From DASQMT01 sp963839615 (GTDB taxonomy: Bacteria > Actinomycetota > Thermoleophilia > Solirubrobacterales > Solirubrobacteraceae): a DNA stretch of 64,000 nucleotides. The stretch covers positions 1 to 64,000 of the forward strand of contig CAWIVY010000011.1 in NCBI GenBank assembly GCA_963839615.1. Direction: 5' to 3'. This document shows positions 50,274 to 58,575 of this stretch, one piece after another. Position numbers and translations under genes: made by a program. Positions within the stretch are counted from its first letter, which is position 1. Each line of letters begins with the position of its first letter. The notes under the pieces are model-generated. The model was not told the DNA's origin, ran no database searches, and worked only from the letters and a program-made list of their open reading frames with translations.

Positions 50274-51011
50274 CTACGCGATCGACGCGACGCGCTCCCG
50301 CGCGGTGCCGGCGAGGCGCTCACCGGCGCTGACGCCGGCCTGCACGACCGTCTCGACGCGGGCGACCTGGCCGGCGACGACGTTGCGGCGGCGGTCGGCC
50401 TCGCGCTCGATCGAGCTGACCTCGCGCTCGGCCCGCGCACGGTTGCGGCGGACGAGGCGCTCGGCGTCACGGCGGCGGCCGCGCAGCTGGCGCTCGAGGC
50501 GGGTGCGCGCCTTGCGCACGTCGCGCTCGAGCTGGTTGCGCGCGGTGTTGCCGCGGCGCTCGAGCTTGGAGATCTGCTTCTCGGCGCCCTTGCGGGTCGT
50601 CGTCACGTCACGCAGGTCGCTGACGAGCGAGACGGCGCGATCGCGGGCCTCGAGCGTGGCGCCGACGTACACGAGCGCGGCGCGCTCGGCGACGTTGCGA
50701 CCCTGCTTGGCGGTCGTCTTCGCCGCGCGGACGTTGGCCGAGGCGGCCTCGCGCGTCTCGTTGGCGGCGATCGTGCGGTTGCGACGACCGGTCGACTTGG
50801 ACGGCGACTTGGCTGCCGTCGAGCGGCCCGCGGCACGCGTGGTGGTGCTCTTGCGAGCGGTGCTCTTGCGCGCGGTGGTGCTCTTGCGAGCGCCCGTGGT
50901 CTTGCGCGCGCCGGCGGTCTTGCGCGCGGCAGGCTTGCGGGTGCTGCTCGTCCGCTTGGCGGGCGTGGACTTCGTGGTGGTGGTGCTGGTGGTGTTGGTG
51001 GTCTCAGCCAT
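50274..51011 (-). CDS. Histone-H1-like basic protein with coiled-coil domain
   Basis: 245 residues. Residues 1-80 are almost only Thr, Lys, Ser, Arg and Ala, with tandem ARKSTTARKST / KTAGARKTTGARK units like the tails of eukaryotic histone H1 and bacterial H1-like proteins. Residues ~80-245 are helical with many Arg/Glu (AAKTTAKQGRNVAERAALVYV, KQISKLERRGNTARNQLERDV, RRDAERLVRRNRARAEREVSSIE) and suggest a coiled coil. DNA binding or polyphosphate/nucleoid compaction is inferred from composition; HBHA-like adhesins have the reverse order. The 170 bases downstream hold GC hairpins (for example CGCCGGC/GCCGGCG at about 50,199-50,222) that could terminate it. Confidence 0.7.
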   Translation of the reverse strand: MAETTNTTSTTTTKSTPAKRTSSTRKPAARKTAGARKTTGARKSTTARKSTARKSTTTRAAGRSTAAKSPSKSTGRRNRTIAANETREAASANVRAAKTTAKQGRNVAERAALVYVGATLEARDRAVSLVSDLRDVTTTRKGAEKQISKLERRGNTARNQLERDVRKARTRLERQLRGRRRDAERLVRRNRARAEREVSSIEREADRRRNVVAGQVARVETVVQAGVSAGERLAGTARERVASIA

Positions 51012-51059
51012 CTTGCTTATCAGCCCCTCTTGGGTGCGGCTCCAAGTTCCACTCTATCG

Positions 51060-51099
51060 AACTTAGAACTAAGTTGCTTACAGTGTTCCCGTCGAACAC
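51060..51099 (-). promoter_or_regulatory. Two perfect dyads upstream of the histone-like gene
   Basis: The 237 bases between 51,012 and 51,248 are notably A/T-rich for this window and hold the promoter region of the histone-like gene. Two dyads are seen: AACTTAG-AA-CTAAGTT (51060-51075) and GTGTTC-CCGTC-GAACAC (51083-51099), 7 bases apart. Candidate binding sites for two regulators; which protein binds is unknown. Exact -35/-10 boxes are unclear. Confidence 0.5.
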
Positions 51100-51248
51100 A
51101 TGTTTGTAAACCTCTCGCCACACCTTGTTACACCGACTTCATAAAGCCGCGTGAAACCGTGGAAAACCAGGCCCTACATTGTGACAATCGGAACGCGCGT
51201 TCGCCACTCGCTCGAAGCGTCGCAGGCGAGCACGAGCAGCGGTCGGGG

Positions 51249-52289
51249 TCAGGCCGCGGCGGGTTCCGTGCGCGCGAGCCAGCCGGCCGGGTCGTCGAGC
51301 TCGGCCAGCGTGGGCAGTCGGTCGGGACTCTCCCAGACGCGGTTGAGGCCCGCGATGCCCGCGCGCTCGACCACGCCGTCGCAGAAGCGCTTGCCGTGCT
51401 CGTACTGGCGCAGCTTCATGTCCATGCCGATCAGCTTCTCGAACAGCCGCAGCAGCCCGGTGCGGTCGGCGCGGCGGCGCTCGAGCGCGGCGCGCAGGCG
51501 CGGCAGGTCCTCGATCACGTCGGCGCCGACGGCGTCCATCACGTGCTCGGCATAGCCCTCCAGGACGGCCATGAACGCCTGCACCCCGTCCATCAGCGCG
51601 CGCCGCTCGGTGCCGAGCACCACGGCCGCGAGGCCGCCGTCGCGGACGGCGTCCATCAGCCCGCGCAGATCGTCCAGGCCGGGCAGGCCGCTGAAGAGCT
51701 TCGTCGGATCGAGGTCCAGCGCGTTCGTGAGCTCGAGCACCATGCCCGCGAGGTGCGGGCGCAGCCACGGCACGCCGCCGAACTGCAACGCGTGCGTGAT
51801 CTCGTGCAGCGCGACCCAGCGCAGGAGCTGGTCGGCCTCCGCGTCGAGCGTGCCGACGGCGTGGCCGAGGTTGGGCGCGACGAAGAGCAGCCGCGCGGGC
51901 GCCTCCGGGTCGAGCACGGGGAACTCGTACTGGCCGAGCACGCGGCCGGCGAGGAAACCCGAGATCGCGCCGGCCTCGACCGCCAGCACGGCGCCCGCGG
52001 CGCCGCCGACGACGCCGCCCAGCGAGCCCATGCGCGCGGTCGCCTTGGCGGCGGCGGGGTCGAGCACCCCGCGCATCGAGCGCAGGTTCGCGTCGACCCA
52101 GGCGGCGCGGTCGACCGCCTCGGCCACGGGCAGCACGCCCGCGGTGGGCTTCAGCCCTGTGTAAGCCGAGACGAGCTGCTCGGCCTCGTCGGCCGGGCGC
52201 ACGAGCGCCTGGAACGGAGCCGCATCCCCGGAGGGCTGCAGCGCCGCGATGCCCTCGGCCACCTTCGCTGCGAGTTGCCAGTCGACCAT
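51249..52289 (-). CDS. DUF2342/F420-associated zinc-dependent metalloprotease-like protein
   Basis: 346 residues from ATG 52289 (MVDWQLAAKVAEG). HEITH zinc motif in LLRWVALHEITHALQFGGVPWL, then MVLELTNALDLDP, MAVLEGYAEHVMDAVG (third ligand region Glu-x-x-x-His) and the basic FEKLIGMDMKLRQYEHGKRFCDGV. This is the actinobacterial family often labelled coenzyme F420 biosynthesis-associated or DUF2342. No signal peptide; probably cytoplasmic. Function not established. Same strand as the IMPase gene upstream, 22 bases apart. Confidence 0.9.
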   Translation of the reverse strand: MVDWQLAAKVAEGIAALQPSGDAAPFQALVRPADEAEQLVSAYTGLKPTAGVLPVAEAVDRAAWVDANLRSMRGVLDPAAAKATARMGSLGGVVGGAAGAVLAVEAGAISGFLAGRVLGQYEFPVLDPEAPARLLFVAPNLGHAVGTLDAEADQLLRWVALHEITHALQFGGVPWLRPHLAGMVLELTNALDLDPTKLFSGLPGLDDLRGLMDAVRDGGLAAVVLGTERRALMDGVQAFMAVLEGYAEHVMDAVGADVIEDLPRLRAALERRRADRTGLLRLFEKLIGMDMKLRQYEHGKRFCDGVVERAGIAGLNRVWESPDRLPTLAELDDPAGWLARTEPAAA

Positions 52290-52311
52290 GGCTCCATGGT
52301 GGCAGGCGCCC

Positions 52312-53166
52312 TCAGCGACCGTCTCCGGGGAGCACCCGCGCCAGCTCGGCGAGTCCGGCCTCGGACCGCGCCGCCACAACGGGCGAGACGGGCTCCATCA
52401 CCGACAACGGCGCTCCCAGAGGCTCCGCGCAGGCAGTGAACGCGACCGCGCCGCCGCCCTCGCGGACGATCAGCTGCGCCGCCGCGACGTCGACCGAACG
52501 GCAGCGGCGCAGCGTGACCATGCCGTCCAGCCGCCCGGCGGCGACCTGGCAGAGCGAGACCGCGATCGCACCGAGCGATCGCAGGCGGTGCGCCGAGGCG
52601 GCCAGTCCTTCGGCCGACTCCCGCACCCAGGCCGGATCGGCCGACTCGATCCCGAGCAGCTCGAGCTTGCCGCGGACGCGCCGCTCCGCGGCGCCGGGGT
52701 CCAGCCGCGCGCCGTTCAGCAAGGCGCCCCCGCCGCGCCGCGCGACCCACTCCTCATCCGTCCCGAAGTCGTGCACGAAGCCGAACACGACGTCGGCCAT
52801 CGTGTCGCCCTCGGCGACGGCCAGCGAGAGCGCGAAATGCGGCAGGCCCCGCTTGGCGTTGCGCGACCCGTCGAGCGGGTCGATGACGACGAGCACCGGA
52901 TCGTGCGGGTCGAAGCCGAAGTCCACGCGGCCGCGCTCCTCGCTCACGGCCGCGAAGCGGGCACCGTCCGAATGGAGCCGCTCCAGCCGCCGGAACACGG
53001 CCGTCTCGGCAGCGGCATCGATCTCGAGCGTGCGGTCGCCGCCCTCCCCTCGGGTGCCCGTCTCACGCGCGCGCTGCGCGGTTGTCGGCGCGGCGGCGAG
53101 AACGCTGCGCAACTCCTCGGTGGCAGCGCGCGCGGCGGCCGGCCAATCCGCTGCGAGGGCGCTCAC
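52312..53166 (-). CDS. Inositol monophosphatase-family phosphatase
   Basis: 284 residues from GTG 53166. Metal-binding motifs VIDPLDGSRNAKRGLPHFALSLAV (family WIDPIDGTxN) and C-terminal RSVDVAAAQLIVREGGGAV (family WDxAAG, here with Ser-Val in place of Trp). Glu in AVSEERG. It dephosphorylates inositol-phosphate, fructose-bisphosphate, histidinol-phosphate or PAP-type substrates; which one is not decided. Divergent from the helicase gene by 18 bases. Confidence 0.88.
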   Translation of the reverse strand: MSALAADWPAAARAATEELRSVLAAAPTTAQRARETGTRGEGGDRTLEIDAAAETAVFRRLERLHSDGARFAAVSEERGRVDFGFDPHDPVLVVIDPLDGSRNAKRGLPHFALSLAVAEGDTMADVVFGFVHDFGTDEEWVARRGGGALLNGARLDPGAAERRVRGKLELLGIESADPAWVRESAEGLAASAHRLRSLGAIAVSLCQVAAGRLDGMVTLRRCRSVDVAAAQLIVREGGGAVAFTACAEPLGAPLSVMEPVSPVVAARSEAGLAELARVLPGDGR

Positions 53167-53184
53167 GCGCCGTATCCTACGAAG

Positions 53185-56100
53185 GTGCCCGTGATCGAGG
53201 AGAGCACCGTGCAGCTCGAGGCGGTCACCCATCCGGGCGGCCCGTTGCTGATCCTCGCCGCGGCCGGGACCGGCAAGACCCACACGCTGATCGAGCGCTT
53301 CGCGTGGCTGGTCGAGCAGGGCACGCCGGCGGACGCGATCCTGGCGCTGACGTTCGCCAGCACCGCGGCCGACGACCTGCGCGAGCGCATCGAGCGGCGC
53401 GTGCCGGCGCGCTACGAGGAGCTGTCGATCACGACGTTCCACGCCTTCTGCGCGCGGCTGCTCCGCGACGAGGCGCTCGAGGCCGGGGTGGACCCGTTCG
53501 CGGCGCCCGTGACGCCCTCGGACCGGCTCGCGATGCTGCTCGAGCGGATCGACGAGCTCCCGCTCGCCTCGCACGACCTGCGCGGCAACCCGAGCGCGGT
53601 GCTCGGCTCGATCGTGCAGCGGATCGACCGGCTCAAGGACGAGCTCGTCACCGCGCGCGACTACGAGGCCTGGTCCGCCAAGCTGCCGGAGGAGACCGCG
53701 ACCGACCGCGCGCGGGCGGCGCGCGAGCGCGAGTTCGCCGCGATCTACGCCGCCCACGACCGCATGCTCGCCGAGGCCGGCACGCTCGACTTCGGCGACC
53801 TCGTCGTGCAGGCGTTCGGGCTGCTGCGGTCCAAGCCGCACGTCCGCGCGCGGCTCGCTGCCCGCTTCCACCACGTGCTGGTCGACGAGTTCCAGGACAC
53901 GAGCTTCGCCCAGGGCCTGCTGCTGCGGCTGCTGGTCGCCGAGCACGGCAACGTCACCGTCGCCGCCGACGACGACCAGTCGATCCACCGCTTCCGCGGG
54001 GCTTCGACGAAGAGCGTCGCCGACTTCCGCGCCGAGTGGCCGGACGCCGTCGTCGCGCGCCTGAGCGAGAGCTTCCGCGCGGGTGGGCGCATCATCGCCG
54101 CCGCCCAGGCGGTCGTCGAGCCGGATCCGGAGCGCCTGCCGAAGCGGCTCGAGGCCCGTCCGGGCGCGCCCGCGGGCGAGGTCGCGTTCTGGCGCTGCGC
54201 GTCCGAGCGCGCGCAGGCACAGGCGGTGGCAGCCGACGTCGAGCGGCTCGTCGCACGGGAGGACGTCGCTCCCGAGGACGTGTGCGTGCTCGTGCGCTCC
54301 GTCAAGGGCGAGGGGCAGGCGGTCGCCGCGGCGCTCGAGGAGCGCGCCGTGCCCTACCGCCTCGCGGGAGCGGCGGCCTTCTTCCAGCGCGCCGAGGTGC
54401 GCGACCTGCTCGCCTGGCTGCGGCTGCTGGCCGACCCCGGCGATGCCGGCGCCGTGGTGCGGGCGCTGGCGCGGCCCCCGGTCGAGCTGCGCGCGATCGA
54501 CCTCGCGCGCTGCACCCAGATCGCGCGGCGGCGCAAGCTCGACATGGTCGCCGCGCTCGGCGCGGCGCTGGAGTCGCCGCAGATCCCGCCCGAGGCGCGC
54601 GAGCGCATCCTCGCCTTCCTCAAGCTCTACCGGTCGGCCGCCGGCGCGCTGGACTCGACGCGCCCCGATCTCTACGTGCACCGCCTGATCGAGCGGCTCG
54701 GCCTGCGCCGGCAGCTGCTGTTCGCCGCGTCGACGGAGGTCGTCGAGCGGCTGGTCAACCTGGCCAAGTTCGGCCAGCTGGCCGCCGACTACCTGCGCCG
54801 CTCCCCGCAGGCCACCGCGCGCGAGTTCGCCCGCTCGATCGCGGCGGTCGCCGACGCCGGGCTGCGCGAGGAGGAGGCCGTCGCCAGCGATCGCCCGCGC
54901 GGTGTCCAGGTCATGGCGATGCAAGCCGCCAAGGGGCTCGAGTTCGACCACGTCTACGTGCTCGGCCTGATGGCGGCGCGCATGCCGGGACCGCGCCAGC
55001 GCGCGCTCGAGCCGATCCCGGACGCGCTGATCAAGGAGATGCTGCCGCCGGACTCCAAGGCGATCCACGTGGGCGAGATGCGGCGCCTGATGCACGTCGC
55101 GATGACGCGCGCGCGGCGGCGCCTCGTGCTCGCCTACCCGGCCGTCACCGAGAGCGGCGCGACGCAGCCTCCGTCGCCGTTCGCCGAAGAGGCGCGGGCC
55201 GCCCTCGGCGGGGAGTGGGAACCGCGCGACGAGGAGCTGTTCGGTCCCGCCGAGACGCTGCAGTCGACGTTCCGGATCCTGCGCGACGAGCTGCTCACGA
55301 CGATCGCGCAAGTGGGCGGGCGGCTGGGCGAGCTGCGCTTCGACACCGACCTCGACGTCTCGCATGCGGTCGTGCGCTACCTCGAGGTGCTCAAGCTGTC
55401 GGCGCTGATGGAGCGCACGCGCGACGGGTCGCTCTCGGTCGTCGAGGCGCTGCCCGAGATCAACGCGCGGCTGCTGCAGGCCGCCACCGCCGAGCAGCGC
55501 GAGATCTTCGAGACGTCCGCGCTCGACGAGTACCTGCTCGACGCGGAGCGCGACGAGAAGCTGCGCGCGCGGGCCGTCGCGAAGCGCTCGGAGCCGTCGC
55601 TCGAGCAGTTCCTGCCGCGCCGGGGCGACGGGCTGGTGCTCAGCGCCTCCGACATCGAGACCTACCGGACGTGCCCGCTGAAGTACAAGTTCGCGCGCGT
55701 GTTCCGGATCCCGTCGGAGCCGACGCTCAACCAGCGCTTCGGCATCCTCGTCCACCAGGTGCTCGAGCGCTTCCACCAGGGCGGGGCCGCCGCGCGCTCG
55801 CTGCCGGAGCTGCTCGGCCTGCTCGAGGCCGGCTGGCGCCGCGGCGGCTTCGGCGACTCCGAGGAGGAGCGCCAGCTGCGCGCCAAGGCCACGCAGGCGC
55901 TGCTGCGCTACCACGCTCGCTTCCAGGACGAGGCGGCAGAGCCCGTCTGGTTCGAGCGCGCCTTCACGTTCTCGCTCGGCCCGCACCTGCTGCGCGGGCG
56001 CGTGGACCGCGTCGACAAGCTGCCCGACGGCGGCTACGAGCTGATCGACTACAAGACCGGGCGCCCGAAGACCGCCGCGCAGTTGCGCGAGGACGTACAG

Positions 56101-56346
56101 CTCTCGCTCTATGCGGTCGGCGCGCGCGAGTCGTGGCAGCTCGACGCCGCGCACCAGGCCTACTACTACATCCTCGACGACGAGAAGGTGCCGGTCGAGC
56201 GGACGGACGAGCATCGCGACTGGATCACCGACACGGTCTTCGAGGTCGCGGACGGGATCCTCGGCCAGGGCTTCGAGCCGACGCCCTCGTGGTCCGCGTG
56301 CTCCATGTGCGACTACCGGATCGCGTGTCCGGCAGCCGAGAAATGA
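53185..56346 (+). CDS. UvrD-like helicase fused to a PD-(D/E)XK Fe-S nuclease (AddB/AdnB type)
   Basis: 1053 residues from GTG 53185; GTG 53191, with GAAGG six bases upstream, is an alternative. Walker A AAAGTGKTHT, motif II VLVDEFQDTS, motif III DDDQSIHRFRGA, motif V VQVMAMQAAKGLEFDHVYVLGL, motif VI RRLMHVAMTRARRRLVL. The C-terminus is a nuclease: GYELIDYKTGRPK (Asp, Lys) and four cysteines C830, C1039, C1042, C1048 in the CxxCxxxxxC pattern of AddB/AdnB Fe-S nucleases. It processes DNA ends for recombination or repair. No second AdnA-like subunit adjoins. Overlaps the aminotransferase gene by 4 bases. Confidence 0.9.
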   Translation: MPVIEESTVQLEAVTHPGGPLLILAAAGTGKTHTLIERFAWLVEQGTPADAILALTFASTAADDLRERIERRVPARYEELSITTFHAFCARLLRDEALEAGVDPFAAPVTPSDRLAMLLERIDELPLASHDLRGNPSAVLGSIVQRIDRLKDELVTARDYEAWSAKLPEETATDRARAAREREFAAIYAAHDRMLAEAGTLDFGDLVVQAFGLLRSKPHVRARLAARFHHVLVDEFQDTSFAQGLLLRLLVAEHGNVTVAADDDQSIHRFRGASTKSVADFRAEWPDAVVARLSESFRAGGRIIAAAQAVVEPDPERLPKRLEARPGAPAGEVAFWRCASERAQAQAVAADVERLVAREDVAPEDVCVLVRSVKGEGQAVAAALEERAVPYRLAGAAAFFQRAEVRDLLAWLRLLADPGDAGAVVRALARPPVELRAIDLARCTQIARRRKLDMVAALGAALESPQIPPEARERILAFLKLYRSAAGALDSTRPDLYVHRLIERLGLRRQLLFAASTEVVERLVNLAKFGQLAADYLRRSPQATAREFARSIAAVADAGLREEEAVASDRPRGVQVMAMQAAKGLEFDHVYVLGLMAARMPGPRQRALEPIPDALIKEMLPPDSKAIHVGEMRRLMHVAMTRARRRLVLAYPAVTESGATQPPSPFAEEARAALGGEWEPRDEELFGPAETLQSTFRILRDELLTTIAQVGGRLGELRFDTDLDVSHAVVRYLEVLKLSALMERTRDGSLSVVEALPEINARLLQAATAEQREIFETSALDEYLLDAERDEKLRARAVAKRSEPSLEQFLPRRGDGLVLSASDIETYRTCPLKYKFARVFRIPSEPTLNQRFGILVHQVLERFHQGGAAARSLPELLGLLEAGWRRGGFGDSEEERQLRAKATQALLRYHARFQDEAAEPVWFERAFTFSLGPHLLRGRVDRVDKLPDGGYELIDYKTGRPKTAAQLREDVQLSLYAVGARESWQLDAAHQAYYYILDDEKVPVERTDEHRDWITDTVFEVADGILGQGFEPTPSWSACSMCDYRIACPAAEK

Positions 56347-57689
56347 GGGCCAAGCTCGCTGAGCTGCTGACCGCTGAGCGCGAGCGCTTCGCCGCGGCAA
56401 ATCCACGCTCGCGCGCCGCGCACGACGAGGCCGGCCGCCACCTCCTCGGCGGCGTGCCGATGCCATGGATGGCGAAGTGGGCGGGCGGCTTCCCCGTCTA
56501 CCTCGACGAGGCGCACGGTGCGCGCGTCGTCGACATCGACGGGCACGAGTACGCCGACCTCTGCCTCGGCGACACGGGCGCGATGGCCGGGCACTCGCCG
56601 GCGCCGACGGTCGCGGCGGTGCGGGAGCGGCTCGAGGTGCGCGGCGGGGTCACCGTGATGCTGCCGGACGAGGACGCCGCCTGGGTCGGCGGTGAGCTGG
56701 CGGCCCGCTTCGGGCTCCCGAAATGGCAGTTCACGCTCACGGCCACGGACGCGAACCGCTTCGCGCTGCGCTTCTGCCGCCGGCTCACGGGACGCAGCAA
56801 GGTGCTCGTGTTCGCGTGGTGCTACCACGGCTCGGTCGACGAGACCTTCGTGATCCTCGAGGACGGGCGCCCGCGCGCGCGGCCCGGGCTGGTCGGCGCC
56901 GCGGTCGACCCCACGGAGACGACCGCGGTGGTCGAGTTCAACGACCTCGACGCGCTCGAGGAGGCGCTCGCGGGCGGCGAGATCGCCTGCGTGCTGGCCG
57001 AGCCGGCGCTGACGAACATCGGCATCGTGCTGCCCGAGCCGGGCTACTGGACGGCGGTGCGCGAGGCGTGCACCCGCGCCGGGACATTGCTGATCATCGA
57101 CGAGACGCACACGCTCTCCGCCGGCCCGGGCGGTTGCACCGCGGCATGGGACCTGCATCCCGACCTCGTCACGGTCGGCAAGTCGATCGGCGGCGGCGTC
57201 CCGATCGGCGCCTACGGCTTGTCGGCCGACGTGGCGGAGCGCATGGCCGCAGACGCCGAGGGCGATTACGAGGACGCCGGCGGCGTCGGCGGCACGCTGG
57301 CGGGCAACGCGCTGTCGCTCACAGCCGCTCGGGCGACGCTCGCGGAGGTGTTGACCGCGCCGGCGTTCGCGCGCATGACCGCGCTGCAGGAGCGCTTCAG
57401 CGCCGGCGTGCGCGCGACGATCGAGCGCCACGAGCTGCCGTGGTGCGTCGTCGAGCTGGGGGCGCGCGCGGAGTACCGCTTCATGGCCGAGCCGCCGCGA
57501 ACGGGCGCCGAGTCGGCCGCGGCGGCCGACCCCGAGCTCGAGGACTACCTGCACCTCGCGCTGCTCAACCGGGGCGTGATGATCACGCCCTTCCACAGCA
57601 TGGCGCTGATGTCCCCCGCCACGACCGAGGCCGACGTGGACCGCCACACCGAGGCGTTCGCGGCGGCGGTCGAAGCGCTCGTCGGATGA
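56343..57689 (+). CDS. Class III PLP aminotransferase (glutamate-1-semialdehyde aminomutase-like)
   Basis: 448 residues from ATG 56343. Class III fold: GARVVDIDGHEYADLCLGDTGAMAGH, WCYHGSVDE, LIIDETHTLSAGPGG (PLP-binding Asp) and VGKSIGGGVPIG with the Schiff-base Lys280. A WQFTLTATDANRFALRFCRR segment replaces the usual GSEAxxxAxxxAR motif of HemL, so it is probably a related aminotransferase rather than the tetrapyrrole enzyme. Operon with the helicase upstream and an SDR downstream (4-base overlaps). Confidence 0.9.
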   Translation: MRAKLAELLTAERERFAAANPRSRAAHDEAGRHLLGGVPMPWMAKWAGGFPVYLDEAHGARVVDIDGHEYADLCLGDTGAMAGHSPAPTVAAVRERLEVRGGVTVMLPDEDAAWVGGELAARFGLPKWQFTLTATDANRFALRFCRRLTGRSKVLVFAWCYHGSVDETFVILEDGRPRARPGLVGAAVDPTETTAVVEFNDLDALEEALAGGEIACVLAEPALTNIGIVLPEPGYWTAVREACTRAGTLLIIDETHTLSAGPGGCTAAWDLHPDLVTVGKSIGGGVPIGAYGLSADVAERMAADAEGDYEDAGGVGGTLAGNALSLTAARATLAEVLTAPAFARMTALQERFSAGVRATIERHELPWCVVELGARAEYRFMAEPPRTGAESAAAADPELEDYLHLALLNRGVMITPFHSMALMSPATTEADVDRHTEAFAAAVEALVG

Positions 57690-58411
57690 CGACCCGCGCA
57701 CTCGTCACGGGCGCGGGATCCGAGCGCGGGATCGGGTTCGCCTGCGCCCGCGCGCTCCGCGCGGCCGGGATGCAGGCGTCCGTGACCGCGACCACGGACC
57801 GGATCCATGCGCGTGCGCGCGAGCTCGGGGCGACCGCGCACGTCGCCGACCTCACGGATCCCGCGCAGGTAGCGCGGCTCGCCGCCGAGACCGGCGCGGT
57901 CGACGTGCTCGTCTGCAACGCGGGCATGGCGCAGACCGGCGCCGGCGTCGTCGAGCAGCCGTTCCTGGAGCTCGAGCTCGCGGCCTGGGAGACGGAGCTC
58001 GCGCGCACGCTCTCGACCGCCTTCCTCACCGCGCGAGCGTTCGCGCCCGGCATGGCGGAGCGCGGCTACGGGCGCATCGTGATGGTCTCCTCGATCACCG
58101 GGCCGCGCACGGCGCTGCCCGGGTCGGCCGCGTACGGCGCCGCCAAGGCCGGCATGGAGGGGCTGATGCGCGGGATGGCGCTGGAGCTGGCCCCGCGGGG
58201 CGTCACGGTGAACGCGGTCGCGCCGGGCTGGATCGCGACGGCGTCCTCGTCGCCCGAGGAGATCGCCGCGGGAGCGCGCACGCCGGCCGGACGGCCGGGC
58301 ACGCCCGACGAGGTCGCCGCCGCGGTGGCCTTCCTCGCCGGCGAGGGTGCTTCCTACATCACCGGACACGCGCTCGTGGTCGACGGCGGCAACACCCTGC
58401 GCGAGCTCTAG
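57686..58411 (+). CDS. Short-chain dehydrogenase/reductase
   Basis: 241 residues from ATG 57686. TGAGSERGIG cofactor loop, CNAGMAQTG (NNAG equivalent), catalytic Ser in MVSSITG, YGAAK (Tyr-x3-Lys), APGWI and C-terminal ASYITGHALVVDGGNTL: complete classical SDR resembling 3-oxoacyl-ACP reductases. Overlaps the aminotransferase gene by 4 bases; the two may act on the same amino or keto compound. Its stop codon TAG lies inside the CTAG end of a palindromic element. Confidence 0.92.
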   Translation: MTTRALVTGAGSERGIGFACARALRAAGMQASVTATTDRIHARARELGATAHVADLTDPAQVARLAAETGAVDVLVCNAGMAQTGAGVVEQPFLELELAAWETELARTLSTAFLTARAFAPGMAERGYGRIVMVSSITGPRTALPGSAAYGAAKAGMEGLMRGMALELAPRGVTVNAVAPGWIATASSSPEEIAAGARTPAGRPGTPDEVAAAVAFLAGEGASYITGHALVVDGGNTLREL

Positions 58412-58575
58412 TGGTCCGTCTTGCGGCGGTCGGTCCGAAAGGGCGCGCGGCGGCGCCGACAGGCAAGGACGCAGACCCGCAGGAATGCCTCTGGCATTTC
58501 AAGTGGTCGAGGACGCAGCATGTCGGTGATCGACGCGCGTCATTTCGGATCGACCGCTGCGAGACGGGCCACTAG
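58408..58575. repeat. 168-base near-palindromic element (MITE-like) between convergent genes
   Basis: Both ends start CTAGTGGyCCGTCT and stay related for about 45 bases: the left arm continues TTGCGGCGGTCGGTCCGAAA, the right arm (reverse complement) CTCGCAGCGGTCGATCCGAAA, then GGGCGCGCGGCG against TGACGCGCGTCG. The inner parts remain partly complementary up to a central hairpin AATGCC-TCT-GGCATT. No protein is encoded. The CTAG ends supply the TAG stop of the SDR gene and the TAG stop of the PAC2 gene. It may be a miniature inverted-repeat transposable element, or a bidirectional terminator/structured RNA. Confidence 0.75.

Noticed and set aside
52312..56466. A 1,384-codon minus-strand frame antisense to the helicase gene
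   Set aside because: Only the last 284 codons (from GTG 53166) encode a recognised enzyme; the rest is low-complexity shadow of the helicase gene.
58408..58575. tRNA, tmRNA or riboswitch in the SDR-PAC2 gap
   Set aside because: No cloverleaf, no CCA-proximal T-loop motif and no known riboswitch core were seen; end-to-end inverted similarity fits a palindromic element better.
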